Of a DNA stretch of 61,297 nt, positions 25,231 through 34,349 are shown piece by piece. Numbering within the stretch: position 1 is the first letter of the stretch; every line of letters begins with the position of its first letter. Where the stretch lies: contig DIUL01000055.1 in assembly GCA_002422345.1 (NCBI GenBank), positions 1 to 61,297 on the forward strand. The letters run 5' to 3'. A program made the translations under genes and the position numbers. The stretch comes from Acetobacteraceae bacterium UBA6159 (GTDB lineage Bacteria > Pseudomonadota > Alphaproteobacteria > Acetobacterales > Acetobacteraceae). The notes beneath the pieces were generated by a model that had not been told where the DNA came from, did no database searches, and was given only the letters and a program-made list of their open reading frames with translations.

Positions 25231-26592
25231 ATGAGCACGCCCACATCCCAACGCAAGATGAGCCTGGGGGCCTTTGTCCACGAAACCGGACAGCACGTCG
25301 CGGCCTGGCGGCATCCGGAGGCCTTCGCCGAGTCCGGTACGGTCTTCTCCCAGGCCATGCAGGTCGCGCAGACCGCCGAACGCGGCAAGTTCGACCTGCT
25401 GTTCCTGGCCGACAGCGCCGCGGTCTCGGTTTTCGGGAACCCGGGCTCGCGTGGTCGCATGGGCAAGACCGTCAAGTTTGAGCCGATGACGATCCTTTCG
25501 GCCCTGGCCGCAGTGACCTCCCGCCTCGGGCTCGTTGCTACATCGACATCGACGTACAACGCGCCCTACACGCTGGCGCGCCAGTTTGCGTCCCTGGACC
25601 AGATCAGCGCCGGACGCGCCGGCTGGAACCTGGTCACGTCGAACAATGAAGCGGAGGCCTTCAACCACGGGCGCGAGGAGCATTACGGCCATGCCGAACG
25701 CTACGACCGCGCGCTGGAATTCGCGGAGGTCGTGACCGGTCTATGGGACAGTTGGGACGATGACGCGTTCATCCGCGACAAGGACTCCGGCGTCTACTAC
25801 GACCCGTCGAAGATGCATGTGCTGAACCACCGCGGAAAATACTTCCAGGTACGCGGGCCGTTGAATGTCGCGTGTTCTCCACAGGGACGTCCGGTGCTGG
25901 TGCAGGCGGGTGCGTCCGACACGGGCCGCGATCTGGCCGCGCATCTGGCGGAGGTTGTGTTCACCGCGCAGACGACGTTCGAGCAGGCGCGAGAATTCTA
26001 TACGGACGTCATGGCGCGCCTGCCGCGCTACGGCCGCACACAGGCGGAAGTCCGCGTCCTGCCCGGCATCTACCCCGTGGTCGGAAGGACAGAGTCCGAA
26101 GCAAAGGAAAAATTCGAGTATCTGCAATCACTGATCCACCCCAGTGTCGGCCTTTCGGTTCTGGAGCACACGATCGGTGTCGGCGGGCTCGACAAGTATC
26201 CGCTGCACGGCCCGGTCCCGGACATGGGCGACACCAACGGCCCGCTGTCTCGCCAACGCCTGCTGCTCGAAGCCGCCCGCCGCGACAACCTGACGCTGTG
26301 GGAACTGTGCCTGCTGAATGCCGGGCCTCGCGGACATCTGCTGACCGTCGGCACGCCGTCGCAAATTGCCGACATCATGGAGCATTGGTTCCGCAACGAA
26401 GCCGCCGACGGCTTCAACGTGATGCCGGCCTGGCTGCCAGGCTCGCTCGACGACTTCGTCAACATGGTAATCCCGGAATTGCAGCGCCGGGGCCTGTTCC
26501 GCACTGAATATGAGGGGACCACATTGCGCGATCATCTCGGTCTGCCCAAACCTGTCAGCCGCTGGCGCAAGATGGCGATGGTGGCGGAATGA
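25231..26592 (+). CDS. NtaA/SnaA/DszA-type FMN-dependent monooxygenase
   Basis: 453 residues of the nitrilotriacetate/dibenzothiophene-sulfone/pristinamycin monooxygenase branch of the luciferase-like family. Typical blocks are GAFVHETGQHVAAWRHP, SAGRAGWNLVTSNN (flavin phosphate region), DPSKMHVLNHRGKYFQVRGPLN, RPVLVQAGAS and the C-terminal DGFNVMPAWLPGSLDDFV followed by LRDHLGL. Family members oxidise C-N or C-S bonds using FMNH2 supplied by a separate reductase, which is not seen here. Separated by 100 bp from the RutA-like gene and overlapping the binding-protein gene by four bases. Confidence 0.88.
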   Translation: MSTPTSQRKMSLGAFVHETGQHVAAWRHPEAFAESGTVFSQAMQVAQTAERGKFDLLFLADSAAVSVFGNPGSRGRMGKTVKFEPMTILSALAAVTSRLGLVATSTSTYNAPYTLARQFASLDQISAGRAGWNLVTSNNEAEAFNHGREEHYGHAERYDRALEFAEVVTGLWDSWDDDAFIRDKDSGVYYDPSKMHVLNHRGKYFQVRGPLNVACSPQGRPVLVQAGASDTGRDLAAHLAEVVFTAQTTFEQAREFYTDVMARLPRYGRTQAEVRVLPGIYPVVGRTESEAKEKFEYLQSLIHPSVGLSVLEHTIGVGGLDKYPLHGPVPDMGDTNGPLSRQRLLLEAARRDNLTLWELCLLNAGPRGHLLTVGTPSQIADIMEHWFRNEAADGFNVMPAWLPGSLDDFVNMVIPELQRRGLFRTEYEGTTLRDHLGLPKPVSRWRKMAMVAE

Positions 26593-28184
26593 GCGCGCCG
26601 CTGAAACTTGGCCGTCGCGCCCTGGGCGGCATCGCCGCCGCGGCGATGCTGGCCCCCGGCCGGACCACGCAGGCCGCCGATCCGTCCACCTATGTCAGCG
26701 GCTGGGCGCTGCCCTTCAACCTCGACCCGCACCAGGTCTTCGACGTGCCGATGCAGGGCGTGATGCTGAACGCCTATGACGGTCTCTATCGCTATCAGAA
26801 CGACCCACCGGAGATCGTGCCGTGGCTGGCCGAAAGCCACACCGTTTCCGATGACGGTATGGTCTGGGAGTTCAAACTTCGCCCCGGCGTGAAATTCCAT
26901 GATGGCAGCGAGATGACGGCCGAGGATGTCGTCTACAGCTTCCGCCGGGTGCTCGGCTTGGCGCTGGCGCCGGCGGGCGCGTTCCTGCCGATCCTGACGG
27001 CGGACCGCATCACCGCGCCGTCGAAGCTGGTGGTGCGCTTCGAACTCAAGACCCCCTACGCCCCGTTCTTCTCCGCCATCCCGATTGTATCCATCGTCAG
27101 CCCGCGGGTCATCCAGGCCAACGAGAAGAATGGCGACTGGGCCAAGAGCTGGCTTGCCGCCAACGGCGCCGGCTCGGGCCCGTACAAGATCATCCCGACA
27201 AACTACCGTCCGCTTGAGTTGTTGGACATGGAGATCAACCCCGATCACTTCCTTGGGTGGGGCCACAATCCAAAGCCCGTGAAGCGCATCGCCTACCGTC
27301 CCGTGAAGGAAACATCGACGCGCGTGCTGGCGTTGCTGAACGGGTCCATCGACTGCACCGACACGAACCTGCCCGGCGACCAGGTGGAGCGGATCAACGC
27401 GTCGAAGATCGCCTTTGTCCAGAAGGACCTGGTGATGCGGATCTTCATCATCCGCATGAACAACACCAAGCCGCCGTTCAATAACCTCAACGCCCGCAAG
27501 GCCTTCGCGCACGCGTTCAACTACAGCGGCTTCATCAACGACATCCTGGGCGGGTACGCCACGCGCGATCCATATCCGATGCCCGACAATCTGTGGGGCA
27601 TTCCGAAGGACGCCAAGGGCTATGACTACGACCTGAAGAAGGCCAAGGAATACATGGCGAAGGCCATGGCCGAGGGCGCGCCGATGAAACGCCCCTTTGA
27701 AATCCATGTGCAGTCCGACAACGACCAGGCGTTGCAGAGCGGGCAGCTCTTTCAGTCCGATCTGGCACAGATCGGCATCAACCTGAAAGTCGTCGGCGGC
27801 GTCTGGGGCAATCTGACGGCCAACACCAAGACGCCGGAGACCACGCCCGACATGTGGGTACACTGGGTCAGCACCTACTTTGTCGACCCCGAGAACTGGG
27901 TTGGCCAGATGTATGACAGCCAGTTCCACGGCACGTGGAAGGCGTCGTCCTACTACAAGAACGCCGAGGTCGACGCGTTGCTGCGGAAAGGGCGGGCGAC
28001 TCTGGGGCAAGAGGCGCGGGCGCCGATTTATGAGCAGGCGATCAGGCAGATCATGATCGATTGTCCCGACATCTGGGTCTACAACTCCATGCAGCTCCAG
28101 GGCCTGAGCAAACGCATCAAGGGCCGGAAGTTCTGCACCGTGGGCCAGGGATCGGAAATGCGGACCGTGTCGCTGGAGGCCTGA
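26589..28184 (+). CDS. ABC transporter substrate-binding protein, family 5
   Basis: 531 residues with the DppA/OppA-type fold: an N-terminal export signal with paired arginines (GRRALGGIAAAAMLAPG), then WLAESHTVSDDGMVWEFKLRPGVKFHDG, VVYSFRRVL and NARKAFAHAFNY. Family members bind peptides, opines, nickel chelates or other small polar molecules in the periplasm. No lipobox cysteine is seen, so it is probably a free periplasmic protein, possibly Tat-exported because of the RR pair (inference). It overlaps the preceding monooxygenase gene by ATGA, coupling uptake and oxidation. Confidence 0.9.
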   Translation: MSAPLKLGRRALGGIAAAAMLAPGRTTQAADPSTYVSGWALPFNLDPHQVFDVPMQGVMLNAYDGLYRYQNDPPEIVPWLAESHTVSDDGMVWEFKLRPGVKFHDGSEMTAEDVVYSFRRVLGLALAPAGAFLPILTADRITAPSKLVVRFELKTPYAPFFSAIPIVSIVSPRVIQANEKNGDWAKSWLAANGAGSGPYKIIPTNYRPLELLDMEINPDHFLGWGHNPKPVKRIAYRPVKETSTRVLALLNGSIDCTDTNLPGDQVERINASKIAFVQKDLVMRIFIIRMNNTKPPFNNLNARKAFAHAFNYSGFINDILGGYATRDPYPMPDNLWGIPKDAKGYDYDLKKAKEYMAKAMAEGAPMKRPFEIHVQSDNDQALQSGQLFQSDLAQIGINLKVVGGVWGNLTANTKTPETTPDMWVHWVSTYFVDPENWVGQMYDSQFHGTWKASSYYKNAEVDALLRKGRATLGQEARAPIYEQAIRQIMIDCPDIWVYNSMQLQGLSKRIKGRKFCTVGQGSEMRTVSLEA

Positions 28185-28211
28185 GATGGCGCATCTGATC
28201 CCCCTACGCGC

Positions 28212-29222
28212 ATGCTAGGCTTCATCGCTCGCCGATGCGGCCTGGCGCTGCCGTCGTTGTTCGGTCTGCTGGTCGTTACCTTCGTCCTGGTCCGGATCGT
28301 TCCCCATGATTCTGCGGCCGCGATGGCGGGTGACGCCGCGACGCCGGAGCAGATCGCGAAACTGACGAAGGAAGCCGGCCTCGACCGGCCGATCATCGAA
28401 CAGTTCGTGATCTATGTCGGCAAGGTTGCTCGTTTCGACTTCGGAGAGAGCGCGTTTTCCCGCCGTTCCGTCGCCAGCGACATCAAGGAACGGCTGCCAG
28501 CGACGTTGACCCTGACGTTCTGCGCGCTCGCCATCTCGATCACCGTGGGCATCCCGCTGGGCGTCTTCGCGGCGCTGCGTCATAACGAATGGCCGGACTA
28601 TGTGCTGCGCATCGTGTCCGTCCTGGGCGTGGCCGTCGCGGCGTTCTGGTTCGCCATCATGCTGCAACTTCTGTTCTCAATGCAGTTGGGCTGGCTGCCT
28701 TTGCGTGGCGAACTCAGCGCCACAATGTCCAGGCCCGAGCGTGTGACAGGCTTCCTGATGCTCGATAGCGTGATCGCCGGGCGCTGGGACGCACTGGGCG
28801 ATGCGCTGCACCATATCATTTTGCCGGCGCTCACGCTGTCTTTGGGCGGTCTTGCCAGCATCGTGCGGTTTACCCGGGCCGGCGTACTGGACACGCTGCA
28901 GAATGATTTCGTCTCATATGGTCGGGCGATGGGGTATCGGCGGTCGCGCCTGGTATGGCGGTATGTGTTACGGAACTCCGTCACCGCTACCATCACGCAG
29001 ATCGGACTGCTGTTCGGCGGCCTGATCGCCGGTGGCGTGGTCGTGGAGTCGATCTACGACTATCCTGGCATCGGTAGCTACACTGTCCAGGCAATCCTGA
29101 CCGGGGACAACCAGGTGATGCTGGCTGTGACCTTGATGGTTGGTGTGGTCTACGCCGCGGTCAACATCCTGACCGACCTGGTGCACGGGCTGGTTGATCC
29201 CCGTCTGCTGGACAAGCCATGA
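28212..29222 (+). CDS. ABC transporter permease (DppB-like)
   Basis: 336 residues. The N-terminal helix and DppB-type FGLLVVTFVLVRIVPHD, the domain of six membrane segments and the cytoplasmic coupling loop (FVSYGRAMGYRRSRLVWRYVLRNS) are all visible. It ends VDPRLLDKP as in most DppB relatives and overlaps the next permease by four bases. Second component of the importer fed by the family 5 binding protein. Confidence 0.92.
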   Translation: MLGFIARRCGLALPSLFGLLVVTFVLVRIVPHDSAAAMAGDAATPEQIAKLTKEAGLDRPIIEQFVIYVGKVARFDFGESAFSRRSVASDIKERLPATLTLTFCALAISITVGIPLGVFAALRHNEWPDYVLRIVSVLGVAVAAFWFAIMLQLLFSMQLGWLPLRGELSATMSRPERVTGFLMLDSVIAGRWDALGDALHHIILPALTLSLGGLASIVRFTRAGVLDTLQNDFVSYGRAMGYRRSRLVWRYVLRNSVTATITQIGLLFGGLIAGGVVVESIYDYPGIGSYTVQAILTGDNQVMLAVTLMVGVVYAAVNILTDLVHGLVDPRLLDKP

Positions 29223-30061
29223 GCCTCATCCTCCGCAAGCTGACGCGTGACGTTCCGGCGGTGATCGGTCTGACGATCGTCATCATCGTCCTGATCATTG
29301 CAATCCTGGGCCCATTGCTGGCGCCCTACCCCGGGGATGTTGCGGCTTCCCACCTCACGCGCCGGCTGAAGCCTCCGAGTTGGGCCTATCCGTTCGGCAC
29401 CGACAATCTGGGCCGTGACATTCTCTCACGCGTCATCATGGGCGCGCGCGGGGCGTTGATGGTCGCGATGACGGTGGTTTCGATCGCAATGGCAATCGGC
29501 ATCCCACTGGGCCTGATCGCCGGGTACCGCGGAGGCTGGCTGTCGGAGGTCATCATGCGGGTCACCGATGCCGTGCTGGCGATCCCCCAGCTCGTGCTGG
29601 CATTGGCGCTGGCGCAGTTGCTGACGCCATCTCTGGAAAGCGCGATGCTGGCACTGTCGCTGACCTATTGGCCGTTCTTCACGCGCATCGTGTTCGCCGA
29701 GACACGGCGCCTGACATCATCGCTGTTCGTGGACGCGCTACGCGGCATCGGCGCCGGCACCGCGCGCATCGTATTCCTGCACATCCTGCCGAACGCGGCA
29801 TCGCCGATCATCGTGCGCGCCACCATCGGATTGGGCTTCACCATTCTGGTGGCTGCAGTGCTGGGCTTCCTGGGCATGGGCGCAACGCCGCCAGCCCCCG
29901 ACTGGGGCCTTTCGATCGCGGAGAGCCGGACCTATCTACCGGCCGCCTGGTGGTACGCAACCTTCCCCGGCCTCGCGATCCTGCTGACGGTCATGGGCTT
30001 CAACCTGCTGGGCGATGGATTGCGCGACCTGGTGGACCCTCGCCTGCGGCGGTCACGATGA
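29219..30061 (+). CDS. ABC transporter permease (DppC-like)
   Basis: 280 residues. Features include an N-terminal membrane helix, the DppC motif PFGTDNLGRDILSRVIMGAR, the coupling loop FVDALRGIGAGTARIVFLHILPNA, GFLGMGATPPAPDWG and the C-terminal FNLLGDGLRDLVDPRLR. It is translationally coupled to both neighbours (ATGA overlaps). With the DppB-like protein it forms the membrane channel. Confidence 0.93.
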   Translation: MSLILRKLTRDVPAVIGLTIVIIVLIIAILGPLLAPYPGDVAASHLTRRLKPPSWAYPFGTDNLGRDILSRVIMGARGALMVAMTVVSIAMAIGIPLGLIAGYRGGWLSEVIMRVTDAVLAIPQLVLALALAQLLTPSLESAMLALSLTYWPFFTRIVFAETRRLTSSLFVDALRGIGAGTARIVFLHILPNAASPIIVRATIGLGFTILVAAVLGFLGMGATPPAPDWGLSIAESRTYLPAAWWYATFPGLAILLTVMGFNLLGDGLRDLVDPRLRRSR

Positions 30062-31035
30062 TCCCGATCCTGTCCGTCCGCGACCTGAAGGTTTCAATCC
30101 GTACCGATGCGGGCGTTGCCTCAATCCTGGACAATATCGGACTGACCCTGGAACGAGGGCGAATCCTGGGGATCGTGGGCGAGTCCGGCTGCGGCAAGTC
30201 CACCCTGATCCGCGCCATCATGGGCATCCTGGCGCGCGGGGCGGAAATCCATGCCGGAGAGATCGTGTTCGACGGCGAAAACCTGCTGGCCTTCACCGAG
30301 GCTGAACTGAACGGGCGCATCCGAGGCAACCAGATCGGGTTCATTCCGCAGGATCCGTTGCTGGCACTGAACCCGGTGTTCAAGGTTGGCACGCAGTTGC
30401 TGGAGATCATGCGCGACCACGCGCCTGAGGACGGGCTGCGCGGTTCCGCCCGCAAGCGCGCCCATGTCCAGCGGCTGATCATGCTGTTGCGGCGCATGCA
30501 GGTTCCCGATCCGGAACTGGCGCTGGAGCGTTACCCGCACCAGTTCTCCGGCGGGCAGCGGCAGCGCCTGCTGATCGCCGCGGCCCTGGCCTGTGCTCCG
30601 CGTCTGGTCATTGCAGATGAACCGACCACGGCGCTGGATGTAACCACGCAGCATCAGATCCTCCTGCTGCTGCGCGAACTGGTGACGGAGTTCTCCCTGT
30701 CGATGCTGTTCGTGACACATGATTTTGGCGTGGTCGCGGAACTCTGCGACGATCTCTGCGTGATCTATGCTGGGCAATCGGTGGAGGCCGGGCCGGTGGG
30801 TCCGATCCTCGCATCACCGGGCCATCCCTATACCCAGGCGTTGCTCGCCTGCCACCCCGAGCGTGCGACGACGTTCCGGGGCATTCCCGGGACCGTGCCG
30901 TCGCCACTGGCCGCGCCGCCGGGATGCCGGTTCGCGCCACGCTGCGTCGATGTGCAATCGTCGTGCTCTCTGGGACCGCCGCCCGCGGGGCTCAGTCCGG
31001 TTGGCGCCACCGTCAAATGCGTCAACTACGCATGA
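30058..31035 (+). CDS. ABC transporter ATP-binding protein (DppD-like)
   Basis: 325 residues from the ATG overlapping the preceding stop. Walker A GESGCGKST, Q-loop FIPQDPLLALNP, signature FSGGQRQR, Walker B LVIADEP and H-loop FVTHDFG are all present, followed by the oligopeptide-transporter C-terminal extension with GCRFAPRC. A fully competent ATPase pairing with the DppF-like protein. Confidence 0.94.
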   Translation: MIPILSVRDLKVSIRTDAGVASILDNIGLTLERGRILGIVGESGCGKSTLIRAIMGILARGAEIHAGEIVFDGENLLAFTEAELNGRIRGNQIGFIPQDPLLALNPVFKVGTQLLEIMRDHAPEDGLRGSARKRAHVQRLIMLLRRMQVPDPELALERYPHQFSGGQRQRLLIAAALACAPRLVIADEPTTALDVTTQHQILLLLRELVTEFSLSMLFVTHDFGVVAELCDDLCVIYAGQSVEAGPVGPILASPGHPYTQALLACHPERATTFRGIPGTVPSPLAAPPGCRFAPRCVDVQSSCSLGPPPAGLSPVGATVKCVNYA

Positions 31036-32063
31036 CCGGTACCGAACCGATCCTGTCCGTCCGATCCTTGACCGTGCTCCTGGGCGGACGGCGACGCTGG
31101 TTGCGTCAAAGTGTTCCCCCCGTTCGCGCGGTGAATGACGTCAGTCTGGACATACGACCTGGCGAGATTGTCGGCCTCGTCGGCGAATCCGGTTGCGGAA
31201 AGACCACCCTCGGCCGCACCGTGCTCGGCCTTCAACGGGAAACCAGCGGCGAAATCCACCTGGACGGCGCCGTGGTCAGCGGCATGTCCCCAGCCAAGGC
31301 CCGCCTCGCCCGCAAGGCAATCCAGTATGTCCACCAGGACGCCGCCGCCGCGCTTGATCCGTGGTGGAGCATCGGGCGCACCCTGCGCGAAGGCCTGCTG
31401 ATCCACGGCATGCGTGATGCTGCCGAGAGAAGCGCGAAGGTCGCGGAGATGCTGACAGCGGTGGGCCTGGACCCGACCGCGGCGCAACGGTATCCGCACG
31501 AGTTCTCCGGCGGGCAGCTTCGGCGGGTGACCCTGGCGCGGATGCTGTTGCTGTCGCCGCGATTGCTGGTGCTGGATGAACCGACCTCGGGCCTGGACAT
31601 GTCCGTACAGGCAACGGTTCTCAACCTGCTGCTGGAACTGCGCGCCAGGCTGGGACTGACCTATCTTTTCATTTCGCACGACCTGTCGGTGGTGGAGCGG
31701 CTGTCGGACCGCGTGGCCATCATGTATCTCGGCCGTGTGGTGGAAACCGCGGCGACCGCGACGATCTTTGCCCGCCCGATGCATCCCTATACGCGGGTGT
31801 TGCTGGCGGCGGCCCCTCGTCTGGATCGGGCAAAGGACACCGGTGTCGATACAGTCATCGGCGATCCGCCGAGCCACACGCAGGTGCATGTCGGCTGCGC
31901 CTTCGTCGGCCGGTGCCCGATTGGCACGGATCTGTGCCGGACCACGCCACCGCCGCTGCGGTCGATCGAGAACGGCCACGATGTTGCGTGTCACTACGCG
32001 CAACCAGCCGATCCCGTACCGGCCGGCACGGTCAGGATGCACGCCGTCGCCTCGGCGAAGTGA
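31032..32063 (+). CDS. ABC transporter ATP-binding protein (DppF-like)
   Basis: 343 residues from the ATG that overlaps the previous stop by four bases. Walker A GESGCGKTT, signature FSGGQLRRV, Walker B LLVLDEPTSGLD and H-loop FISHDLS are present, with a C-terminal GCAFVGRC extension. Last gene of the plus-strand operon; it converges with a third flavin monooxygenase gene with only 11 bp between the stops. Confidence 0.93.
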   Translation: MTGTEPILSVRSLTVLLGGRRRWLRQSVPPVRAVNDVSLDIRPGEIVGLVGESGCGKTTLGRTVLGLQRETSGEIHLDGAVVSGMSPAKARLARKAIQYVHQDAAAALDPWWSIGRTLREGLLIHGMRDAAERSAKVAEMLTAVGLDPTAAQRYPHEFSGGQLRRVTLARMLLLSPRLLVLDEPTSGLDMSVQATVLNLLLELRARLGLTYLFISHDLSVVERLSDRVAIMYLGRVVETAATATIFARPMHPYTRVLLAAAPRLDRAKDTGVDTVIGDPPSHTQVHVGCAFVGRCPIGTDLCRTTPPPLRSIENGHDVACHYAQPADPVPAGTVRMHAVASAK

Positions 32064-32074
32064 CGGCGCTGGGG

Positions 32075-33376
32075 TTAGAATTCCAGCAGGTGATCCCGCA
32101 GCATCGTGTGTTCATACTGCTTGCGGACGACACCCAGTTTCTGCAGCGCCGGCACCAGACCGTCGGCGATTTCCATGATGTAGCGACGGGTGAACTCCGG
32201 GTCCGTCACCAGGAACCCATCGCCGCCAACCTCATCGATGATGTCCGACATCTGTCTGGCCACCATGTCCGGCGTGCCAACCAGATCCGCGTCACTGAGC
32301 GACCGGCCGGCTTCCACGATCTGGCGCGGCGTACGACCGACAAACGCCGCCGCCACCGTCTGGTGACCGTTGGAGTGGAGAGCAGGGAGTTTCTCATCCA
32401 GGTCAAACTTGGAAAAGTCGATCCCCGTCAGCCGTGACATGTGGGCGAGGTAGAAATCCATGTGCGTCTTGGCCTCATGAAGGCGCCCTTCCTTTCGGGC
32501 AATCGCGGACTCCTTGTACTCGTCGACGATCGGGGCAACCAGAAACAGCACCTTGATATGGTCCGGATTGCGCCCAAACCCGGCCGCCTGGGCACGGATA
32601 TCCTCACGGAACGCCTTCATCGCCGCGACACTGCCAGCCGAGGCGATGATCGTTTCCGCCCAGCGAGCGGCGAACGTGCGGCCGCGAGCCGAACCGCCTG
32701 CCTGGCAGATCACCGGATGCCCCTGCGGAGAACGTGGTCCGGACAAAGGACCGCGGGATCGAAAGTACTTGCCCTCAAAATGAACGGGATGAACCTTGTT
32801 CGGGTCGGCGAAGATTTCCTGTTCGCGGTCGATGACCATGGCGTCCGGTTCCCACGAATCCCAAAGCTTCTGCACAAGCTCTACGTATTCGTCGGCCATG
32901 TCGTAGCGCTGGTCATGCGGGAACTGACGCTCGTGACCGAAATTCTGTGCGCCGCCATCATTGCTGCCGGTCACCAGGTTCCAGCCCGAACGCCCGTCGC
33001 TGACGTGGTCCAGCGTATTGGTCAGGCGCGCAAGCAGGAACGGATTATATTCGGTGGTCGACAGGGTCGTAATGATCCCGATCTTCGACGTCGCCTGGAT
33101 CATGAAGGGCGCGAGGACGGACGGGTCCAGCTTGGGTGAATCAACCGCATAGCGCAGATACGTCTCGTGCGAGTTCTTGTAGGTGTAGGGAATGTTGCAC
33201 GAATCCTCGATCATCACATAGTCGAAGGCCGCGCGTTCAAGGTGCTGGGCCAGTGAAACCAGCAGGTCCGGCTTGACCCAGTTCTGCGGGTTGGGACCAC
33301 CCCAGGCGTTCCGCCAGCCCTTGGGGCCGTAGCCCTTTGAGATGAACCATGCGAGATGAAACGGCTTTCTGGACAC
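32075..33376 (-). CDS. Second NtaA/SnaA/DszA-type FMN-dependent monooxygenase
   Basis: 433 residues, same superfamily branch as the gene at 25231 but clearly divergent in sequence. Blocks include DYVMIEDSCNIPYTYKNS, DGRSGWNLVTGSN, DPNKVHPVHFEGKYFRSRGPL, HPVICQAGGS and C-terminal LRDHLLEF. Its opposite orientation means separate regulation from the ABC operon, while it shares a 224-bp divergent region with the amidohydrolase gene. Two different NtaA-like enzymes in one cluster suggest sequential or alternative oxidation steps (inference). Confidence 0.87.
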   Translation of the reverse strand: MSRKPFHLAWFISKGYGPKGWRNAWGGPNPQNWVKPDLLVSLAQHLERAAFDYVMIEDSCNIPYTYKNSHETYLRYAVDSPKLDPSVLAPFMIQATSKIGIITTLSTTEYNPFLLARLTNTLDHVSDGRSGWNLVTGSNDGGAQNFGHERQFPHDQRYDMADEYVELVQKLWDSWEPDAMVIDREQEIFADPNKVHPVHFEGKYFRSRGPLSGPRSPQGHPVICQAGGSARGRTFAARWAETIIASAGSVAAMKAFREDIRAQAAGFGRNPDHIKVLFLVAPIVDEYKESAIARKEGRLHEAKTHMDFYLAHMSRLTGIDFSKFDLDEKLPALHSNGHQTVAAAFVGRTPRQIVEAGRSLSDADLVGTPDMVARQMSDIIDEVGGDGFLVTDPEFTRRYIMEIADGLVPALQKLGVVRKQYEHTMLRDHLLEF

Positions 33377-33600
33377 AGGTCATGGCTCCTTGTGGATCAT
33401 CACGCGTCGCGGTCAAACGGTGACAGGTGCGGAAAGCAGACCGGACATCGTCCCCCGCGCGCCGTAGGTTCGGCGAGATTTCTTGGTGGCCGGTCAACGA
33501 ACCCCGACCGCGCGGGCGGCAACGACGAGAATGTGATCCCACGCTTTGCCGACTTGGCACGGTTCACGCAATGCCCATGCCAACACTCGGGAGACCACAC

Positions 33601-34236
33601 ATGTCTGACATCTACGAACAACGCGGCTACGGCAGCCGCACCCTGGGGATCGGGGCGAAGCTGGGCGTTGTCGTGGTCGATTTCCAACGCGGATTCACCG
33701 ACGGCGCCTTTCCCATGGGCGGGGGCGAGATGGTCGACCAGGCCGTCCGCAACACCGTCCCGGTGATCGAGGCGGCCAAGCGCGCCGGATTGCCCGTCAT
33801 CGCGTGCGTCAACGGCTATGACACCGCCCGTGGCGCGCCGCATTGGAAGATCGCGCCGGTGTTCGACCTGCTGCGCGGCTCGGAGTCCGTGGAGCTCGAC
33901 CCGCGCATCGCCGCCGCGGAACCGGATGTCGTGCTGATGAAGTCGGCGCCGTCGATCTTCTTCGGCACCTCCGCCGCCGCGATATTGACCAAGGAGCGTG
34001 TGGATACCGTTATCGTGACAGGCTGCATCACATCCGGCTGCGTCCGGGCCAGCGTGGTCGATGCCTTCTCTCTCGGGTTCAGGGTGATGGTGCCGCATGA
34101 CTGCGTCGGTGATCACGATGAGGCCGCGCACGCGCAGAACCTGAAGGACGTCGAGCGGCGTTATGCCGACATCATCGATGCCGCGACGGCCATCGACGCG
34201 ATCGAGCGTTGGCGGCAGGCAAACGACAGGGGATGA
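33601..34236 (+). CDS. Isochorismatase-fold amidohydrolase (N-carbamoylsarcosine amidase/maleamate amidohydrolase-like)
   Basis: 211 residues of the cysteine hydrolase (isochorismatase-like) family. The triad is visible: Asp in VVVDFQRGFTD, Lys in VLMKSAPSIFFGT and the nucleophilic Cys in VTGCITSGCVRASVVDA. The SGCVRAS form and HAQNLKDVERRYADI resemble N-carbamoylsarcosine amidase and maleamate amidohydrolase (NicF) more than RutB. It would release ammonia (and CO2) from a carbamoyl or amide product, which fits the neighbouring monooxygenases. The ATG at 33601 is chosen because the upstream frame shows no fold. Confidence 0.85.
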   Translation: MSDIYEQRGYGSRTLGIGAKLGVVVVDFQRGFTDGAFPMGGGEMVDQAVRNTVPVIEAAKRAGLPVIACVNGYDTARGAPHWKIAPVFDLLRGSESVELDPRIAAAEPDVVLMKSAPSIFFGTSAAAILTKERVDTVIVTGCITSGCVRASVVDAFSLGFRVMVPHDCVGDHDEAAHAQNLKDVERRYADIIDAATAIDAIERWRQANDRG

Positions 34237-34297
34237 CCGATGCAACGGCGGCCCACCGCATGATCTGCCCATAATATAATCGGAACGATCCTGGCAG

Positions 34298-34325
34298 GCA
34301 GGATGTGCACATATTTTCATCCTGC
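34298..34325. terminator. Perfect 8-bp hairpin between convergent genes
   Basis: GCAGGATG (34298-34305), a 12-nt AT-rich loop, and CATCCTGC (34318-34325). It lies between the converging amidohydrolase (stop 34236) and ABC ATPase (stop 34350). No T-run follows on either strand, so a terminator role is only positional inference. Confidence 0.35.
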
Positions 34326-34349
34326 TAACCGCGCGACGGCCGGGTGCGT

